Shown here piece after piece: positions 16,641 through 25,305 of a stretch of 36,086 nt of DNA. Every line of letters begins with the position of its first letter. The first letter of the stretch is position 1. This DNA comes from Erysipelotrichaceae bacterium (GTDB lineage: Bacteria > Bacillota_I > Bacilli_A > Erysipelotrichales > Erysipelotrichaceae), in NCBI GenBank assembly GCA_030536365.1, contig JAUNQE010000003.1, positions 1-36,086 of the forward strand. Reading direction: 5' to 3'. A program made the position numbers and the translations under genes. Under the pieces are notes generated by a model. That model saw nothing but the letters and a program-made list of their open reading frames with translations, made no database searches and was not told where the DNA came from.

Positions 16641-17282
16641 ATGAACAAAGAACTTACCGAATTAGTATTTATCCTCGACCGCAGCGGATCGATGCACGGT
16701 CTTGAAAAAGACACGATCGGCGGTTTCAATTCCATGATCGAAAAACAGCGCAAAGAAGAGGGAGACTGCCTTGTCTCGACTGTTCTCTTCAACCACCGCA
16801 GCGACGTTCTTTATGACCGGGTATCCCTGAAGGAGATCCGGGAGATGGAAGAGAAGGATTACACTCCTTCCGGCTGCACCGCGCTGATCGACGCGCTCGG
16901 AAGCGCGATCAGACATATCCGCAATGTGCATAAGTATATCCGCGAAGAGGATGTGCCGGCACATACGATCTTCGTGATCACGACCGATGGTCTTGAAAAC
17001 GCCTCGCACCGCTATTCCTCCGACCAGGTAAAAAGAATGGTCTCCGAACAGAAGGAAAAGGGATGGGAATTCCTGTTCCTGGGAGCGAATATCGATGCGG
17101 TCGAAACCGCGAAGATGTACGGTATCGATGAAGACCGTTCCGTCAAATTCGTAAACGACTCCGTCGGCCACATGAAAAATTTCTCGGTGCTGTCGGAAGC
17201 CATCACCCGCTTCCGCGGATCAGGAACGATCGAGCCTGACTGGTCGGAAGAGATCCAAGAAGACTACAAAAAGCGCGGCTGA
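16641..17282 (+). CDS. VWA domain protein
   Basis: A 213-aa stand-alone von Willebrand factor A domain, cytoplasmic, without signal or membrane segment. The MIDAS metal site is complete: D13-x-S15-x-S17 in LDRSGSM, the Thr of SGCTALIDAL, and the Asp of ITTDGLEN. Such domains bind partners through a divalent ion. The start is ATG 16641, eight bases after AGGAGGG; an upstream in-frame GTG (16623) would include that site. It follows the macro-domain gene by 81 bases and precedes sbcDC. A functional link is possible but no known system is recognised. Confidence 0.85.
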   Translation: MNKELTELVFILDRSGSMHGLEKDTIGGFNSMIEKQRKEEGDCLVSTVLFNHRSDVLYDRVSLKEIREMEEKDYTPSGCTALIDALGSAIRHIRNVHKYIREEDVPAHTIFVITTDGLENASHRYSSDQVKRMVSEQKEKGWEFLFLGANIDAVETAKMYGIDEDRSVKFVNDSVGHMKNFSVLSEAITRFRGSGTIEPDWSEEIQEDYKKRG

Positions 17283-17302
17283 CAAGAGTTCAGCCGCTCT
17301 TG
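17275..17302 (+). other. Overlapping hairpins at the VWA stop codon
   Basis: GCGGCTGA (17275-17282, containing the stop) pairs with TCAGCCGC (17290-17297). The loop CAAGAG (17283-17288) can instead pair with CTCTTG (17297-17302). The two stems are mutually exclusive. No U run follows, so termination is uncertain. Confidence 0.45.
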
Positions 17303-17377
17303 CAAAATCTGTTGAATAAAACTGAAAACATCTGTACCGGACTAGAGGTCTGGCCGGGGAGAGGAGGGCCTGAAGCA

Positions 17378-18619
17378 ATGAAAATTTATCATTTAGCGGA
17401 TCTGCATCTCGGAAAATCGATCTACGGTATTTCGATGATCGAAGACCAGAAATACTGGATAGAGCAGTTTATTGCATACTGCGTAAAAGAACGTCCGGAC
17501 GCGGTGCTGATCGCCGGTGATGTTTACGACCGTTCCTCTCCGGGTGGAGACGCGGTCGAACTGCTTGACTTTATGCTGACGGAACTGGCGGAGATGGATA
17601 TCCCGACATTCCTGATCGCCGGCAACCACGACAGCGGCCAGCGTCTTTCTTTCGGAAAGACCATGCTGGCGAAACAGAATATCCATATTTCCGGTACCGC
17701 TAAAAAGGAACTGGATCATATCCCTTTTGATGATCCGGACGGATACGGCCCTCTGAATATCTGGATGCTGCCGTATACCTATCCGGAGCAGATATCAGGA
17801 TTTTTAGAAAGAGAAGATCTGCGCACCTATGATCAGGCTCTGCGTGAGCTGATCGCGCTGCAGAATATTGATACAACGCAAAGAAATGTGATCCTTTCTC
17901 ACCAGAATGTGACTGTCAACGGCAAGGAAGTCGAAAGAGGCGGCTCGGAATCGATGGTCGGCGGTGTCGGCCAGATCGATTACAGCGCCTATGATCCTTT
18001 TGACTACGTTGCTTTGGGACACATCCATTCGGGGTATTCGGTCGGCCGTCCGGAAGTCCGCTATGCCGGCACGCCGCTTTGTTACCACATGACCGAGACC
18101 AGACAGAAAGACAAAGGTTTCCTGAAAGTAACACTTGCCGGAAAGGGAGAAGCCGTCACGATCGAGAATGTTGCAATCACACCGCTGCATAAAATGCATT
18201 ATCTGACCGGCACGAAGGAAGAGATCTATGATCTCTTGCAGAATGACAGTGGTAAAAACGAATATATCGGGATCACGATCACGGACCAGCGTGTCACGCC
18301 GGAGATTTCCACATACTTAAGACAGCTCGTTACCGGCAGGGGAAGCCTGCTGATGGAACTGTTGTCCTCCTATTCTTCTTTCGCGGGGAACGTTGTTTCG
18401 GCGGAAGCGGAAGCGGTGGAAACAAAGTCTTTCGAGGATCTCTTTGCGGATCTTTACCGGGAACAGCGGGGCGACACACCACCGACGGATAACGAGTACG
18501 AGATGATGAAATATGTCGGAGAACTGGTGCGCAACCAGGACGCGCATCTGCCTCTCGAAAGGAAAGATGTGGATAAGATCGTCCTCAAGGCGAAAAAGAT
18601 CGGAGGTGACGGAGAATGA
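17378..18619 (+). CDS. sbcD: Exonuclease SbcCD subunit D
   Basis: A 413-aa Mre11-type metallophosphoesterase, the nuclease of the SbcCD complex that cuts hairpins and processes double-strand ends. All phosphoesterase motifs are present: DLHLG near residue 8, AGDVYDRS near 50, GNHD near 85, SHQNVT near 175 and GHIHSG near 215. ATG 17378 is chosen because GAGGAGGG (17361-17368) precedes it and the protein then begins at the usual MKIYHLADLH; an in-frame TTG at 17300 only adds a non-family extension. It overlaps sbcC by ATGA. Confidence 0.96.
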   Translation: MKIYHLADLHLGKSIYGISMIEDQKYWIEQFIAYCVKERPDAVLIAGDVYDRSSPGGDAVELLDFMLTELAEMDIPTFLIAGNHDSGQRLSFGKTMLAKQNIHISGTAKKELDHIPFDDPDGYGPLNIWMLPYTYPEQISGFLEREDLRTYDQALRELIALQNIDTTQRNVILSHQNVTVNGKEVERGGSESMVGGVGQIDYSAYDPFDYVALGHIHSGYSVGRPEVRYAGTPLCYHMTETRQKDKGFLKVTLAGKGEAVTIENVAITPLHKMHYLTGTKEEIYDLLQNDSGKNEYIGITITDQRVTPEISTYLRQLVTGRGSLLMELLSSYSSFAGNVVSAEAEAVETKSFEDLFADLYREQRGDTPPTDNEYEMMKYVGELVRNQDAHLPLERKDVDKIVLKAKKIGGDGE

Positions 18620-21600
18620 AACCTCTAAAACTGAAGATGACGGCCTTCGGCTCCTACGCCGAAGAAGCGGTCGTGGATTTTGAGAAATTCAAAAGTGGAT
18701 TATTCCTGATCACCGGCGATACCGGCGCGGGAAAAACAACGATCTTTGACGCGATCGTCTTTGCCTTATACGGAACTTCCAGCGGTTCAGAACGAACGAT
18801 GGAAATGATGCACTGCGACTTCGTTAGCAAGGATGTCGATACGAGCGTTGAGCTCGATTTTGAGCAGAACGGCAAGAAGTATAACGTAAAAAGAACGCTT
18901 CACTTCGCTAAAAAACGCGGAAAAGAAGATGAGTACGGCAGCTCTACGGTAAACGCCGTACTGACAGAACCGGGAAACAAGACGGTAACAGTCTCCAGTA
19001 AAGTAACGGACCGGATCACTGAGATCATCGGTCTCAATAAAGACCAGTTCCGGCAGATCGTCATGCTGGCACAGGGTGAATTCAAGAAATTCCTGAAATC
19101 GGACAGTGATGAGAAAAGCGTTATCCTGGGGAAACTTTTTGATAACTCTTCTTATCTGCGCTATCAGGAACTGTTCAAAGAAGCGGCGGATAAGCTTTAC
19201 GGAGAACGTAAGGAACACCTTGCTGCTGTGCAGGTGCAGATGGAGCAGGTCTTCCAGAAACCGGAAGGCTACGAAGAGGAAAGCTGGCTGCCGGGAAATC
19301 CACAGCTGCTGGATCATCTGGAACAACTCATAAAAGACGAAACAGCCAAGACCGAAAATCTGAACAAAGCTGTTAGAAAGAAAAACGATGTACTTGGTCT
19401 CTTAAACGCAGAACGTGGTAAAGCGGCAAACCAGAATGAACAACTGAAAACGCTGGAGGAAAGCCGTGTAAAACTTACGGAACTCGAACAGCAGGAAGAA
19501 CGGTACGAGAAGCGGCAGGAACGACTGAATACAACCGAGATCGTTTATCATAAAGTGTTCCCTAAAAGAGACAGCAGGGATGATGCGGTAACCGCTTTGG
19601 AAGATCTGAAGAAGAGTATCGAAGGTCTGGAAAGGGATCTGACCGAAAAGAAAAACGCGAAGCAAGTTGCAAACCTCGCGGTTGAGAAAGATGTTTTGAC
19701 ACAGAACCAGCTGGATGAAACTGTTGAGAAGATTACTGTACTGAATGGCATGCTTCCGAAATATGCTGAACTGGAAGTCAAAGCCGGAGAGATTCGCGAC
19801 AGGGAGAAAAAACTGTCCGAGGATTCAGAAAAGCTTCAAAAAACAGACAGTCAGCTGAAAGAACTGAACCAATATCTGCAAAACGCGGAAAAGGAATCTG
19901 AAACGCTGAAAAATGCAGGCGAAAGCAAGGCACTAAAAGAAACAGAATTGCAGCATCTGCAGGAGATCCAGAATGAGCTGACGGGAAAGAATGGAATCCG
20001 AGAACGGGTGAACAACGTTGAAAAACTTGCCGGTGAACTGATAGTGAAAAACGAAGCGAAAAAAACAGCCGAAAAAGAACTCGGTCTGGTGCTGGATGCT
20101 TACAACACAAAATACAAGTTATTCCTCGCTGGTCAGTCCGGACTTCTTGCCGACCAGCTGCGAAAGGATCTTGAAACAAACGGCGAAGCAGAATGTCCGG
20201 TCTGCCGTACTCGGTTTAAACACGGTCAGGATGTTCATTTCGCACACCTTGAAGATGGAATTCCGATACAGGAAGAAGTCGACCTGGCCAAAGAAAAATA
20301 CGAACAAAAAGAGCGAGCGAATCAGAAGATCCGCCAGGAAATCGAAAATCTGAAAACACAGATCAAACTGGGACAGGAAGAAGCGTTGACGGTCGCCCGG
20401 AAACTCTATCCGGATTGTTCAGACTGGGAGACTCTTTCGGGAGAAGGCTATCTCGAACAAAAAGAATGCAAGTTAGAAGGACAGTTGCAGGAAACAGAAA
20501 CCGCGCTGACAAAAGCCAGAAAAGATGCCGAACGTTTTGAGGAACTTCGGAGAGAAATCCAAAACGGCAAAGAAAGACAGCTGAAACTGACCGGAGATCA
20601 GAAGACTCTTTCGACCGGCATCGAAAAAGAAACAAATGAGTGTAAGACCTGGAAAGAAGACTATACGAAACAGCTTTCTCTGCTTCCTTATCCGGATCTT
20701 AAAGAAGCGCAAAAAGCCATTACTGAACTGGAAACCAAAAAGACATCTTTGTCCGAACAGATCAAAACAAATCTCGAGAACAAAGAGCATGCGGAAAAAC
20801 AGTTCAGTACTGTGGAAGGTTCTTTGAGTACCGAAAAGGGAAGGCTTCCTAAAACTAAGAACACAGCCGCCGAAGCAGAAAACGCCCTGTCATCTGTACT
20901 GAACGAATACGGCTATGACTCACTGAGTCAGGCAGAAGCGGTACTGGAAGGTATAGAAGATCCGGAAATTTGGCTGAATACCGAAAAGAAAGCGATCCAG
21001 GAATTCAAAGTCGCTTTGGAGACAGCGAGAAACCGCGTTAAAGAACAAGAAGAACAGACAAAAGGCTTTAAAAAGACCGATCTGAGTAGTCTGGATGAGG
21101 CGGTTGCTGAAGCTAATGAACAACTGGACAAAGCTATTCAGGAACGTGATGCGCGCAGTAATCTGCTGAAGAATCATCGGAGAGTCCTTGAAGCCGTGAA
21201 AGAGAAAAAAGCAGATCTGGCGGAAAGCGATGAAGCCTACAACATGCTCAGCCGTTTATCTGAACTGGCGGTCGGTTCAAACAGTGAAGGCGGTAAACTC
21301 TCTTTTGATCGTTACGTCATGGGAGCTACTTTCCGGGAAGTGATCGAAAAGGCGAATATCCGTCTGGAGATCATGTCCGGCGGACAGTATCAGCTGGTTC
21401 ACCAGGCAGAGGCATACCGTAAGAACGCGAAGGCCGGTCTGGACATCGAAGTACTCGACAGAAACACCGGGATCCAGCGTTCTTCCGGGTCTTTGTCCGG
21501 AGGGGAATCGTTCATCGTTTCCCTGGCTCTCGCGCTTGGACTCTCGGACGTCGTACAGAGTTATGCCGGCGGCCAGTCGCTTGATACACTGTTCATCGAT

Positions 21601-21798
21601 GAAGGCTTCGGAACACTGGATGATGATGTACTGGATAAAGCGGTACAGGTGCTGAACAGTCTGTCAGATGACAACCAGCATCTGGTCGGAATCATCTCCC
21701 ATGTCAACCGTCTGGAAGAGAGTATCGTTCAGAAGATCGTCGTCAAAAACGGGCAAAAGGGCAGCTCGCTTCATCTGGAAGGCATCGAAAACTTCTGA
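18616..21798 (+). CDS. sbcC: Exonuclease SbcCD subunit C
   Basis: A 1060-aa Rad50/SMC-like ATPase, normal size. The N-terminal P-loop is GDTGAGKTTIFDAI near residue 34. Two long coiled-coil arms flank a zinc hook C527-P-V-C530. The C-terminal half-site has the ABC signature LSGGESFIVSLALALGL and Walker B LFIDEGFGTLD. It dimerises through the hook and gates the SbcD nuclease. The coiled-coil part is richer in A than its neighbours, consistent with Lys/Glu content. GGAGGTGACGGAG precedes the start, inside sbcD. Confidence 0.96.
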   Translation: MKPLKLKMTAFGSYAEEAVVDFEKFKSGLFLITGDTGAGKTTIFDAIVFALYGTSSGSERTMEMMHCDFVSKDVDTSVELDFEQNGKKYNVKRTLHFAKKRGKEDEYGSSTVNAVLTEPGNKTVTVSSKVTDRITEIIGLNKDQFRQIVMLAQGEFKKFLKSDSDEKSVILGKLFDNSSYLRYQELFKEAADKLYGERKEHLAAVQVQMEQVFQKPEGYEEESWLPGNPQLLDHLEQLIKDETAKTENLNKAVRKKNDVLGLLNAERGKAANQNEQLKTLEESRVKLTELEQQEERYEKRQERLNTTEIVYHKVFPKRDSRDDAVTALEDLKKSIEGLERDLTEKKNAKQVANLAVEKDVLTQNQLDETVEKITVLNGMLPKYAELEVKAGEIRDREKKLSEDSEKLQKTDSQLKELNQYLQNAEKESETLKNAGESKALKETELQHLQEIQNELTGKNGIRERVNNVEKLAGELIVKNEAKKTAEKELGLVLDAYNTKYKLFLAGQSGLLADQLRKDLETNGEAECPVCRTRFKHGQDVHFAHLEDGIPIQEEVDLAKEKYEQKERANQKIRQEIENLKTQIKLGQEEALTVARKLYPDCSDWETLSGEGYLEQKECKLEGQLQETETALTKARKDAERFEELRREIQNGKERQLKLTGDQKTLSTGIEKETNECKTWKEDYTKQLSLLPYPDLKEAQKAITELETKKTSLSEQIKTNLENKEHAEKQFSTVEGSLSTEKGRLPKTKNTAAEAENALSSVLNEYGYDSLSQAEAVLEGIEDPEIWLNTEKKAIQEFKVALETARNRVKEQEEQTKGFKKTDLSSLDEAVAEANEQLDKAIQERDARSNLLKNHRRVLEAVKEKKADLAESDEAYNMLSRLSELAVGSNSEGGKLSFDRYVMGATFREVIEKANIRLEIMSGGQYQLVHQAEAYRKNAKAGLDIEVLDRNTGIQRSSGSLSGGESFIVSLALALGLSDVVQSYAGGQSLDTLFIDEGFGTLDDDVLDKAVQVLNSLSDDNQHLVGIISHVNRLEESIVQKIVVKNGQKGSSLHLEGIENF

Positions 21799-21819
21799 AA
21801 TACAAACACTTCAAACAAC

Positions 21820-21850
21820 ACAAAAGGATGGGATTGACCCATCCTTTTGT
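21820..21850. terminator. Bidirectional terminator between sbcC and the glycosyltransferase
   Basis: CAAAAGGATGGG (21821-21832) pairs perfectly with CCCATCCTTTTG (21838-21849) around a 5-base loop, between convergent genes. Confidence 0.85.
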
Positions 21851-21877
21851 CTGTTTCAGGAGAAACAGTGCTTGATG

Positions 21878-22963
21878 TTATTTCGCAAAGATCTTCTTGG
21901 AGTACAGATTGTCGTATTTCTTCAGCATCTGCTTAAGGCTGTAATGTTCAAGAATGTCTTTGTGTGCCTGTTCCGTGATCTCTTTGGTCGACTCATCGTT
22001 GTAGTGGTTGATGGCATTGACGAAAGCGGCAGCGCTGTCGCAGATATAACCGTTTTCGCCGTTGTTGATGACGTCACGGCTGCCAACAACGTTGGAAACG
22101 ACACAGAGCTTTTTCTGATACATCGCTTCAAGCAGGGCGATCGGAAGACCTTCCCAGAGAGAAGTCAGAAGGAAAACGTCGCATTCCGCCATTTTCTGCA
22201 GCGCTTTGTCGTGCTCCAGCCAGCCGGTAAACTCGATGTTCGGAGCTGTCAGTTTCCATTTGTATTCACCGTCACCGATCCAGATAAAACGGGTCTCAGG
22301 CATCGCTCTGGCGATCTCATTGAAAAGATCCGGGTTCTTCTGGCCGTTGATCAGACCGGTCGTGAAGACGCGGAGCTCGTGTTCCTCCTGCGGGATGTCC
22401 TCGATCAGTCTGTCGATCTCGGCAGTATCGATGCCGTTATTGACGTAAGTGGCATTTTCGGTAAAGCCGAGAGTCTCTGCGAATTCGCCCTTGGAACAGG
22501 CGACCGTCATACAGTTCGGTGTATTGGCAAGTGACTGCTCGGTGTAGCGGAATACGCTTCGGGTCAGACGGTTTCGGTCTTCCGCCAAATAGCGGTAACC
22601 ATGCGGGGTATAGAACACAGGCACGTCAAAACCTTCAAAAGCTCTCCGCCCGAGTCTGCCGGCATGGAAACCGTGCAGATGGACCAGGTCCGGTTTTTCC
22701 TGCTCAAAAAGGGAACGCAGTTCGTTGCGTGTCGTGCTGTCCGAGATCGGATTATGGGTGGGGTCATAGGTGCCGATACGGATCAGATGAACATTCTTGT
22801 CGAAACGCGCACGGACGTTTGTAGGAGTGTTGCCATTGGCGACATAGGCAACAGTCATGTCGTAGGTATCGACCAACCCTGCGGTCAGGTATTGCAGGAA
22901 AGTAAAAATACCTCCGTTGAAATTTACCACGACATGCATGATCTTTGGCTTCTGATTATTCAT
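21878..22963 (-). CDS. GT-B glycosyltransferase, family 4 type
   Basis: A 361-aa cytoplasmic glycosyltransferase. The N-terminal half has IMHVVVNFNGGIFTFLQYL and LVHLHGFHAGRLG; the C-terminal half has VFTTGLINGQKNPDLF, WIGDGEYK and the EX7E donor-binding motif EGLPIALLEAM, followed by SRDVINNGENGYI. This fits GT4 enzymes that build capsule, glycolipid or wall polymers from sugar nucleotides; the acceptor is unknown. The gene stands alone. Its start is fixed by the N-terminal motif, but the leader is odd: nine A residues lie directly before the CA-ATG, and the only G-rich site (AAAGGGG) is 13 bases away. Confidence 0.9.
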   Translation of the reverse strand: MNNQKPKIMHVVVNFNGGIFTFLQYLTAGLVDTYDMTVAYVANGNTPTNVRARFDKNVHLIRIGTYDPTHNPISDSTTRNELRSLFEQEKPDLVHLHGFHAGRLGRRAFEGFDVPVFYTPHGYRYLAEDRNRLTRSVFRYTEQSLANTPNCMTVACSKGEFAETLGFTENATYVNNGIDTAEIDRLIEDIPQEEHELRVFTTGLINGQKNPDLFNEIARAMPETRFIWIGDGEYKWKLTAPNIEFTGWLEHDKALQKMAECDVFLLTSLWEGLPIALLEAMYQKKLCVVSNVVGSRDVINNGENGYICDSAAAFVNAINHYNDESTKEITEQAHKDILEHYSLKQMLKKYDNLYSKKIFAK

Positions 22964-22980
22964 TGTTTTTTTTTAACCCC

Positions 22981-23003
22981 TTTGTTACTTTTATTGTAAC
23001 AAA
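22981..23003 (-). promoter_or_regulatory. Glycosyltransferase promoter with inverted-repeat operator
   Basis: On the minus strand TGTTACAAT (23001-22993) is an extended -10. It lies inside the perfect inverted repeat TTTGTTAC-N7-GTAACAAA (22981-23003), so a dimeric repressor bound there would cover the promoter. Regulator unknown. Confidence 0.55.
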
Positions 23004-23029
23004 TGTCCGGAAAGTTAACATATTTTTTG

Positions 23030-23045
23030 AAGTAAGCGCTTACTT
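23030..23045. promoter_or_regulatory. 16-bp palindrome, cre-like or TetR/LacI-type operator
   Basis: AAGTAAGCGCTTACTT is perfectly self-complementary. Its core GTAAGCGCTTAC matches the CcpA cre consensus except at the outermost base. It is about 48 bases upstream of the predicted hppA start and 27 bases from the glycosyltransferase operator. Confidence 0.5.
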
Positions 23046-23077
23046 ATGAAGAAAATCACAAACACAGGTTTAAATCG

Positions 23078-23128
23078 TGCTACAATAACCTTGATAGGGT
23101 GCAATCACCAATAATATGAAAGAGGGGA
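23078..23128 (+). promoter_or_regulatory. hppA promoter and RBS
   Basis: TGCTACAAT (23078-23086) is an extended -10 without a clear -35. AGAGGGGA (23121-23128) is the ribosome-binding site for ATG 23136. Leader about 43 bases. Confidence 0.65.
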
Positions 23129-23135
23129 TAATCAT

Positions 23136-25259
23136 ATGGAATACTGGGCTGCTGTGCTGTTTCTGGCAGTTATCGTAATCATCTATGTTTTTGTATGCTT
23201 TGGCCGCATCAGAAGGCTGGATGAAGGCACAGACGAAATGAAAGAGTTGTCCGGTCTGATCCGTGACGGCGCCAACACTTTTATGCGTACGGAATTCCGT
23301 TCGATCGGTGCGGTCGTCGTCGTTCTGGCATTGGTCTTCACACTTTTTGTCGAAAAAACAAGCGGTCTGACTCTGCTGCTGGGGGCAGTCATGAGTTCGA
23401 TCGTCTGCATCCTGGGCATGAAGAGCGCGACTTACGCAAATGTCCGTACCGCCAATGTTGCGAGAAATACTCTGTCCGTTGGCGAGACGGTAAAGGTCGC
23501 TCTGCTTGGCGGCTCGATCAGCGGACTGGCCGTTCAGGCTTTCGGTCTTCTTGGTCTGACCGGTATCCTGCTCTGTTTCGGAGATATCCAGGCGGATGCG
23601 ACAAGTCACGGATTACTCGCATCACTGCCCTGCAATCCGTATATCACACGTATCACAACCTATTCATTGGGCTGCTCGGTCGTCGCGATGTTCAACCGTG
23701 TCGCGGGCGGTAACTATACCAAGGCGGCGGATATTTCCGCAGATATCTTAGGCAAGATCCGCCACGACCTTCCGGAAGATGACTCCCGCGTTCCGAACAC
23801 GATCGCCGACTTCATCGGTGATAATGTCAACGATATCGCCGGAAACTGTTCAGACCTTCTGGAGAGCTTTGTCGCTACGATCTCAGCTTCTTTAATGATC
23901 GCTATAACGCTCTATGTTACCGGTGGTGAACAGGTCTCGGCATCGGCATTTGAAGCAACACTGCTGTTCCCGATCCTGCTTGCAGGAGTCGGTCTTCTGG
24001 CCTGCTTCCTGAGCCTTGTCCTGGCTTCTCTGCGTAAGAGAATGTCAGATAACCCAAGCAAGGAACTGAATATCATGACCTGGATCGCTGCCGCGCTGAC
24101 TCTGCTTATGGGTCTTGCGATCTGCTATTTCCTGTTCCATGACAAGCAGATGTATGACAGCTTCCGCCTTGACTGGATCTCACCATGGTGTTCGGTCGTC
24201 TTCGGTATCCTGAGCGGCATCCTGATTGGATCGATCACCGAATATTACACAAGTACAGAGTTCAAACCGACACAGGAACTGGCAAAGATCGCTCACGAGG
24301 GCGAAGCCTTCGTTATCACCAAGGGTGACGCGATCGGTTCCCGCAGCTGTCTTCTGCCGATCCTTCTGATCGGTATTTCGCTCTTTGTTTCCGGCCGGAT
24401 CTGCGGCACCTATGGTATTGCCTTATCGGCTTTAGGTATGCTGTCGTTCGTCGCTGCAACTGTATCGATCGACGCATTCGGTCCGATCGCGGACAATGCG
24501 GGCGGTATCGCGGAATCCTGTCATCTGGATCAGAACGTCCGTCTGATCACAGACCGTCTGGACGCGGTAGGTAATACGACAGCTGCGATCGGTAAAGGTT
24601 TCGCGATCGGCTCTGCCGCATTCGCGACCGTCTCTCTGATCGTTGCCTATGTTTCCAACTACGCTCATACAGGAGCGGAACCGGTCCTGAATATCGCTTC
24701 CTACGTTGTTATTGCCGGCGGTATCATCGGCGGTGCCCTGGTCGAATACTTCAGCGCTCTGCTGACAGATAACACAGTCGACGCGGCGAAGCTGATGGCC
24801 GACGAAGGCGACAGACAGCTCTCGATCCCGGGTGTGCTGGAAGGTACAGTTAAACCGGACTACAACCGTATGGTCCGTATGGCTGCCAATACAGCTTTAC
24901 GGAAAATGATGCTGCCGAGTGTCCTGGCGATGCTGATCCCGGTCATCGGCGGTCTCCTGTTCGGCGTTGATTTCGTCGGTGGTATGCTGGTCGGTGCGAC
25001 GATCACCGCGATCCCGCGTGCGATCTTCATGGGTAACTCCGGCGGCGCCTTCGATAATGCCAAGAAGTATATCGAACGCGGTGCGGTAAGCGGAAGTGAA
25101 AAGGGCAGTCCTGCTCATAAAGCGGCAGTCACCGGCGATACAGTCGGTGATACCCGTAAGGACGTAGTCGGCGTTGCTCTGGATATCTTCATCAAAACGA
25201 TGAGTACCGTTGCCAACTCTCTGGCTACAGTTTTCACGCATATCACTCTGTTCCGCTGA
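23136..25259 (+). CDS. hppA: Potassium-dependent membrane-bound pyrophosphatase
   Basis: A 707-aa protein with about 16 membrane helices that couples pyrophosphate hydrolysis to Na+ or H+ export. Catalytic residues known from the family are kept: K196, D199, D203, K207, E214, D225, D229, D233, D240. GNTTAAIGKG (A483, G486) is the potassium-dependent form. E243, three after D240, is in the position typical of sodium pumps. Signature motifs deviate: DVGADLVGKVE reads DISADILGKIR, and DNVGDNVGD reads DFIGDNVND; the C-terminal GDPFKDT-type motif reads GDTRKDV. It is thus a divergent but probably active pump. Confidence 0.92.
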   Translation: MEYWAAVLFLAVIVIIYVFVCFGRIRRLDEGTDEMKELSGLIRDGANTFMRTEFRSIGAVVVVLALVFTLFVEKTSGLTLLLGAVMSSIVCILGMKSATYANVRTANVARNTLSVGETVKVALLGGSISGLAVQAFGLLGLTGILLCFGDIQADATSHGLLASLPCNPYITRITTYSLGCSVVAMFNRVAGGNYTKAADISADILGKIRHDLPEDDSRVPNTIADFIGDNVNDIAGNCSDLLESFVATISASLMIAITLYVTGGEQVSASAFEATLLFPILLAGVGLLACFLSLVLASLRKRMSDNPSKELNIMTWIAAALTLLMGLAICYFLFHDKQMYDSFRLDWISPWCSVVFGILSGILIGSITEYYTSTEFKPTQELAKIAHEGEAFVITKGDAIGSRSCLLPILLIGISLFVSGRICGTYGIALSALGMLSFVAATVSIDAFGPIADNAGGIAESCHLDQNVRLITDRLDAVGNTTAAIGKGFAIGSAAFATVSLIVAYVSNYAHTGAEPVLNIASYVVIAGGIIGGALVEYFSALLTDNTVDAAKLMADEGDRQLSIPGVLEGTVKPDYNRMVRMAANTALRKMMLPSVLAMLIPVIGGLLFGVDFVGGMLVGATITAIPRAIFMGNSGGAFDNAKKYIERGAVSGSEKGSPAHKAAVTGDTVGDTRKDVVGVALDIFIKTMSTVANSLATVFTHITLFR

Positions 25260-25278
25260 TAAAAAAAGACCTTCAACC

Positions 25279-25305
25279 AAAAAGACTCACTTTGCGAGTC
25301 TTTTT
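25279..25305. terminator. Bidirectional terminator between hppA and the histidine phosphatase
   Basis: AAAAAGACTC (25279-25288) pairs with GAGTCTTTTT (25296-25305). It closes both convergent genes; the phosphatase stop codon (25304-25306) overlaps its flank. Confidence 0.85.

Noticed and set aside
17275-17302. H-type pseudoknot at the VWA stop codon
   Set aside because: The loop can pair with downstream bases, but both connecting loops would have zero length across an 8-bp stem, which is geometrically impossible. The stems are alternatives, not a pseudoknot.
21668-22534. 288-codon plus-strand frame opposite the glycosyltransferase
   Set aside because: It starts inside sbcC, runs through a bidirectional terminator and has no RBS; the minus-strand protein has clear GT-B motifs.
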